Part shown: piece by piece, positions 60,249 to 64,000 of the stretch
Numbering within the stretch: the first letter of the stretch is position 1
Layout: each line of letters opens with the position of its first letter
From: Pseudomonadales bacterium
GTDB lineage: Bacteria > Pseudomonadota > Gammaproteobacteria > Pseudomonadales > Pseudohongiellaceae
Assembly (NCBI GenBank): GCA_024234395.1
Contig: JACKOH010000002.1
Location: forward strand, 992,001-1,056,000
Direction: 5' to 3'
DNA length: 64,000 nt
Translations under genes and position numbers: made by a program
The notes under the pieces: model-generated
The model's input: only the letters and a program-made list of their open reading frames with translations
Databases searched by the model: none
Told to the model about the DNA's origin: nothing

Positions 60249-60844
60249 AGCGCACCTGCCAGGAAGTAGAGCCCGGCAGCGGAGATCAGGCCACCGGCAG
60301 ATCGGACCGCGAGCCGCCCCGCTGGCGATCCGGCCAGCAGACCAAATGCAATACCTGCAAGGTGCATCAGTCCAGTAGCCAGCACAAAACCGATCGCATA
60401 GGTCAGCGGGTTGGAGGCGTCCGGTAATTCCGTACCGTGAGCATGGCCATGGAAAATCCCGAAAGCACCGACCAGCACGGCGGCAACCCACAAGGGTGGG
60501 CGAACTGCCAGCAGCACCATCAGGCCCAGCACAATGGCTGATGCGGCGATACCGATTTCAACGCCAGGCAAGGGCACTCCCAGGACGCCCAGGGCACCCC
60601 CGAACGCCATTACCAGGGGAAACACCACCGGCAGCAGCCAGATCGCCGGGCTGCCGAGAAAGGCGCCCCACAGTCCCACCGCCACCATGGCCACCACGTG
60701 GTCGGGACCGTAGATGGGATGCAGAAATCCGCTGATAAAGCCTCCTACCACGCCGACTTCGGTATGGCCCAGAGCCAGTGGCGACAACAGCACCAACAGC
60801 GGCAGGGACAACGGGGCTGTAAAGCGCGAACAGCGGGGTGACAT
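60245..60844 (-). CDS. HupE/UreJ family protein (probable nickel or cobalt permease)
   Basis: 199 residues from ATG 60844 with GGGAG upstream. It has a signal peptide ending near ALGH, the conserved HPIYGPDHVVAMV motif and the second FGIFHGHAHGTELP motif of the HupE/UreJ family, with six membrane helices. Members carry nickel to hydrogenase or urease systems. No hydrogenase or urease gene is nearby. It lies just upstream of the ATPase operon on the same strand, which may be linked in transcription. Confidence 0.85.
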   Translation of the reverse strand: MSPRCSRFTAPLSLPLLVLLSPLALGHTEVGVVGGFISGFLHPIYGPDHVVAMVAVGLWGAFLGSPAIWLLPVVFPLVMAFGGALGVLGVPLPGVEIGIAASAIVLGLMVLLAVRPPLWVAAVLVGAFGIFHGHAHGTELPDASNPLTYAIGFVLATGLMHLAGIAFGLLAGSPAGRLAVRSAGGLISAAGLYFLAGAL

Positions 60845-60977
60845 GACGATTTCTCCCAATCAATTGGCGGTCTGGTGTAATTGGACGACCGATTATACAG
60901 ATTTATGATGTTGAGTCCGCCCGGACGAACCGGGCGGGTCCGGACCGGAATTGCCGTTAGCGGGGAAGGATGGAACA

Positions 60978-61877
60978 ATGCCACCGGCAACGGAAGACAG
61001 AAATAGACAGAGACAGACAGAAATGCGCCTGGACAGCAGTGTTCCTCCCATTTACCTGCCGGAAACGGATCAGCGTACGGTACTGAGGCTCGGATTGAAC
61101 CGGCTGGATTCACACCAGTGGCTGATTCACGATCAGGATTTCATCACCTTTTACCGGAATAAGCTTGCCACGCGGCAGCAGGATGGTGAGCGGGTTTACC
61201 AGGCGCTGCCGGGATCAGAGCCGGCCCAGCGCGAACTCCATGCACTGGTTCTGGATCATCTGTTACAGGATCATGAAAGGTTATTCAATCGTGATGGCGA
61301 GCGCCTGTTCTACCTGCCGGCCGGTCTGGTGTTCTCCACTGCGGAAGATTCGCTGTGGCAGACTTCGCTGCTGGTTCAGGAAGACCTGTGTGTCCTGGAA
61401 CCTGTCGACAACACCTATCGACTTACCGCCGCCAGCGTATGTGCACCATCAAACTGGAAACTGGAGGACAAGATCGGTCGTTCCCTGGATGCTATCCATG
61501 CTCCGGTACCTGGCTATGGCAGTGAATTGTCGGCACGAGTACAACGCTTGTTTGCCCTTTTGAAAGTCGACAAGCCGCTGTTGCGGTATAACTGGTCGAT
61601 CCAGAGTCAGCCGGAGTTATTCTGGCGAGAAGACCTTCCCCAGCGGGCTGTCCCGGCAGACGATCCCAATGGTCTGAGCTGGCGGGTCGAAAGGCAGGTC
61701 CTGCGACGACTGCCCGAAACCGGGGCCATCGTATTCAGCATCAGGATATTCATTCACCGGTGCAGTGCCCTGAATGAAACCCCCGGCTTTCGGGAAAACC
61801 TGGCCCGGTTGCTGGAGCGGTTACCGATCGAGCAACGCCACTATAAGGGTCTTGCCGTGCGGCAGGACAATACTTAG
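60978..61877 (+). CDS. DUF3445 (haem-dependent oxidative N-demethylase-like) protein
   Basis: 299 residues from ATG 60978 after GGGAAGG. The ASVCAPSNWKLEDKIGRSL, IHAPVPGY and LRYNWSIQ segments, and the RVERQVLRRLPETGAI stretch near the end, are the conserved features of DUF3445. A few members have been described as haem-dependent oxidative N-demethylases acting on amines. It is cytoplasmic. It is divergent from the HupE pair, with a short shared spacer. Confidence 0.85.
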   Translation: MPPATEDRNRQRQTEMRLDSSVPPIYLPETDQRTVLRLGLNRLDSHQWLIHDQDFITFYRNKLATRQQDGERVYQALPGSEPAQRELHALVLDHLLQDHERLFNRDGERLFYLPAGLVFSTAEDSLWQTSLLVQEDLCVLEPVDNTYRLTAASVCAPSNWKLEDKIGRSLDAIHAPVPGYGSELSARVQRLFALLKVDKPLLRYNWSIQSQPELFWREDLPQRAVPADDPNGLSWRVERQVLRRLPETGAIVFSIRIFIHRCSALNETPGFRENLARLLERLPIEQRHYKGLAVRQDNT

Positions 61878-61900
61878 CAGCGTTTTAAACAGGCTGCTGG

Positions 61901-62707
61901 TCAGTAATCGTCCAGGCCTTCGGTCAGCTCGATGTAAACGCCCTGCGGATCGGTAAGAAAGGCGATCTTGAGTCCGATCGCGGGGATCTCCCTGATCGGT
62001 GAATCCAGTTCGATTCCCTTCGCCGCCAGGCGGGCGACGAACGCTTCCAGGTCATCGACCTCGAAGCCTATGTGGTCGATGGCCGCACCCTGGGTTCCGA
62101 CCCGTGGCGTTCGGGAGTTACCGAAACTCAGATTCATTCCGGGTACATTGGTGGTGGTTTCAATGCGACCCCGGGGCCGTGTTTCCAGATCGAACACCCG
62201 CGTATACCACTGCAGCAGTTCCTGGTACTGATCAGTAAAGTAATGCACGTGATACCCCATCACTTCCACATGCAGGGACTGGTCTTCCTGCAGTTCCACA
62301 TAGACGTCATCCGGCATCATGACATAGGCGTTCTTCTGGCCTTCGGAACCGATGAATTCGCTCTCGACCGGGTACCCGGCGGCCCGCCAGCGGGCCAGGA
62401 AAGTTTCGATGTTGCGGACCTTGAAGCCAAAATGATCCATGACTGTCTGCCGTGATCCCATGGTGGGAGGATTTTCCCGCAGCAGGATGATCATGTTGGG
62501 AAACTTGATAGCTGTCAGTGGCCCTTTCGACACGACCTCGGCATCGAAGAGCTCGACCCACAACTTCTGGTGCAGGGCAACATCGCTGACATTGAGGTGA
62601 ACATGACCATAGGTCAGGCCTTCGGCACTGGGAACGGCCAACTGGGCGAAAGTCAGCGGAGCCCAGCCGAGGGACAGCAGAATCAGGGTGCGGACGAACT
62701 TATTCAT
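61901..62707 (-). CDS. Exported VOC family protein with two modules
   Basis: 268 residues from ATG 62707 (GGAGAC upstream) with a signal peptide to about residue 21. Two VOC halves are visible, GHVHLNVSDVALHQKLWVELF and VHYFTDQYQELLQWYTRVFDL, each with a following DHxGF strand and a closing VYVEL or VYIEL strand. The H/E ligand pattern would permit a single metal site as in extradiol dioxygenases, but exported members are poorly studied. It is monocistronic. Confidence 0.82.
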   Translation of the reverse strand: MNKFVRTLILLSLGWAPLTFAQLAVPSAEGLTYGHVHLNVSDVALHQKLWVELFDAEVVSKGPLTAIKFPNMIILLRENPPTMGSRQTVMDHFGFKVRNIETFLARWRAAGYPVESEFIGSEGQKNAYVMMPDDVYVELQEDQSLHVEVMGYHVHYFTDQYQELLQWYTRVFDLETRPRGRIETTTNVPGMNLSFGNSRTPRVGTQGAAIDHIGFEVDDLEAFVARLAAKGIELDSPIREIPAIGLKIAFLTDPQGVYIELTEGLDDY

Positions 62708-62901
62708 GGGTTGTCTCCTCAAACTTGCGGAGTCTTGTTATTCGGGCCTGCCAGCATAGCGGGACCTTTCAATCGCGTCCACTCGTGATTCGGACCGCGC
62801 GGTTGCTGGCCGTCACAACTAAGTCTATTGGCACCAAATCCCGCTGGTCTGGTAAGCTGCACAGTCAGGGCATGCGATAAGACATAGAGAGGAGAGCTTC
62901 G

Positions 62902-63708
62902 GTGAATACCAGTCGAATCGAATTGGGTACAATCGGCAAGATAGTCAATATACTGGCGCTGCTGGCAGCGCTGGCGGGCCTGGGTCTGGGGCTGTATGCG
63001 TTGTCCGGGCCGCTCGGAGTGTGGCTCGGCCTGACGGATTTCCGGTCCGGCTTCAGTATCCTGCAGAAAGTCAACCCGATTGCCGACCAGGTGGCACTGG
63101 GATGCCTTCTGGTCACGCTGGTGGCGATTGCCGGATTGCTGTTTTTCCGTTGGGGGAATAGCCGGCGTCTGACCGGGCTGGCGCTGCTGGGCACAGTGAC
63201 CGCGGCACTTGCCTATTACGTTCCGGAAAGCTTTCGTCCCCCACCCGGGACACCACCCATCCACGATATCACCACCGATACGGTCAACCCTCCTCAATTC
63301 GTGGCGATCGCACCGCTGCGGGCAAATGCTGCCAATTCCATGGTCTACGGTAGCGGCAGGATTTCAGAAGATACCGAGTTGACCCCGGAGACTCTGGCCC
63401 GGATGCAGCAGGAAGCGTACCCGGATATCGTGCCGCAACGGTTCAGCGAATCGCTGGATACGGTTTTCAATCGTGCGGTAGCCGCCGCCGAGCAGCTGGG
63501 CTGGGATATTGTCGCCGCAGTTCGCAGCGACGGGCGGATCGAGGCTACCGACACTACCTTCTGGTTCCGGTTCAAGGACGATGTGATCATCAAAATTACC
63601 CGCGAGGGGGACGAAACGGTATTGAACGCTCGTTCTCTGTCCCGGGTCGGGGTCGGGGATGTGGGGAAAAATGCCGCACGCCTGCGGGAATTTTTCGCCC
63701 TTCTGTGA
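62902..63708 (+). CDS. DUF1499 family membrane protein
   Basis: 268 residues from GTG 62902 with GAGAGGAGA upstream. The first 110 residues hold about three membrane helices. The C-terminal half is DUF1499, with PPIHDITTDTVNPPQF near 115-130, FNRAVAAAEQLGWDI, TDTTFWFRFKDD and ARSLSRVGVGDVGKNAARL. The function of the family is not known. It is 33 bp upstream of thrC. Confidence 0.85.
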   Translation: MNTSRIELGTIGKIVNILALLAALAGLGLGLYALSGPLGVWLGLTDFRSGFSILQKVNPIADQVALGCLLVTLVAIAGLLFFRWGNSRRLTGLALLGTVTAALAYYVPESFRPPPGTPPIHDITTDTVNPPQFVAIAPLRANAANSMVYGSGRISEDTELTPETLARMQQEAYPDIVPQRFSESLDTVFNRAVAAAEQLGWDIVAAVRSDGRIEATDTTFWFRFKDDVIIKITREGDETVLNARSLSRVGVGDVGKNAARLREFFALL

Positions 63709-63741
63709 CGTCAGGCGGCCCGATTTAGGAGGTGTCAGGCA

Positions 63742-64000
63742 TTGAGTATTGAAACGCTGACTTTTACCACCCACCTGGAATGCAGTGAGACTGGTAAAAC
63801 CTATGCGGCAGACACCCTACACGGTCTGTCAGACGCAGGTAAGCCGTTACTGGTCCGCTATGATCTCGATGCCTTGCGCAAATCAGTCGACCGTGACGCA
63901 TTGAGCAGTCGTCCTCCGGAATTCTGGCGCTATCGGGAATTCCTCCCGGTTCGTCAGCGTGAAAACGTGATCCGGCTCGGTGAGGTAATGACACCCCTGC
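63742..64000 (+). CDS. thrC: Threonine synthase, N-terminal part (cut by window end)
   Basis: 86 residues are seen from TTG 63742; AGGAGG lies 9 nt before. The opening LTFTTHLECSETGKTYAAD and the FWRYREFLPVRQRENVIRLG and GEVMTP stretch match PLP-dependent threonine synthases of the short archaeal-like type, in which this Cys-bearing segment precedes the PLP fold. It would convert O-phosphohomoserine to threonine. The rest, including the PLP lysine, is outside the window. Confidence 0.8.
   Translation, partial: MSIETLTFTTHLECSETGKTYAADTLHGLSDAGKPLLVRYDLDALRKSVDRDALSSRPPEFWRYREFLPVRQRENVIRLGEVMTPL

Noticed and set aside
1..64000. CRISPR array
   Set aside because: No regularly spaced direct repeats with unique spacers were seen; the tandem repeats at 9071 and 44415 have no spacers.

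Overview
The window reads as chromosome of an environmental, probably marine, gammaproteobacterium with moderately high GC. This rests on gene style and content: Tat-exported enzymes, DUF6152 and DUF1499 proteins, an N-type ATPase operon, a REP-associated transposase with REP hairpins, and a CCA-encoding tRNA fragment. I cannot name the genus. Most genes are dense, on both strands, and in short operons. One stretch, about 20.0-28.6 kb, is clearly more AT-rich and is accessory DNA.

Layout. 0-6.4 kb: small catabolic or secondary-metabolism genes (ABM-like protein, dienelactone-hydrolase-like enzyme, methyltransferase, AraC regulator, SDR, aldo/keto reductase, and a cupin very like the manganese hydroxynitrile-lyase cupins). 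6.4-6.6 kb: two non-coding inverted-repeat elements. 6.7-12.2 kb: MDR oxidoreductase, DUF2087 regulator, DUF6152-like exported protein, APC permease, exported metallo-beta-lactamase-fold enzyme. 12.4-15.3 kb: a 971-residue exported protein with five calcium-binding TSP3 repeats and fourteen Ycf48-type propeller repeats. 16.0-18.6 kb: PqqB-like MBL protein, exported bicupin, cytochrome b561. 18.85-19.96 kb: a RAYT transposase gene bounded by inverted repeats.

20.0-28.6 kb is an accessory island with defence character: a TIR-domain protein and a STAND/AAA-like ATPase in tandem with a perfect hairpin between them, an IS256-family insertion with mapped ends and an 8-bp target duplication, a small membrane protein, a SIR2-like gene cut short by an IS21-family element, a KAP-family P-loop NTPase, and a tRNA-Arg(TCG) 3' fragment at the edge. 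The TIR/ATPase pair is my best candidate for an undescribed system.

28.7-49.6 kb: exported esterase, DAACS symporter, GFA-family protein, RND pump with adaptor, a DUF202 protein, NTF2-fold proteins (one a remnant), alpha/beta hydrolase, an orphan NosR-like membrane flavo-iron-sulfur protein, sulfotransferase, beta-lactamase-fold serine hydrolase, type-B carboxylesterase, VOC protein, DUF6152, DHFR-fold reductase, a retropepsin-like protein without the catalytic Asp, and a luciferase-like monooxygenase. 49.7-52.5 kb: an operon of ECF sigma factor, membrane protein with HEAT repeats (anti-sigma position), and a DUF4097 beta-repeat exported protein.

53.3-60.8 kb (minus strand): an N-type F1Fo ATPase operon in the order atpD-C-Q-B-E-F-A-G, with two HupE/UreJ-like membrane proteins directly upstream. 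The usual atpR is missing, the c subunit lacks the polar ligand expected in the Na+ site, and the alpha-subunit P-loop has Arg for Lys. 61-64 kb: DUF3445 protein, exported VOC protein, DUF1499 protein and the start of thrC, which runs off the window.

The window is rich in short dispersed palindromes of at least four families (GGGGACAC, GGGACAGAT, GGGGTCAG, CTAGTGTCCTGTC). Some overlap gene ends or mark gene truncations.
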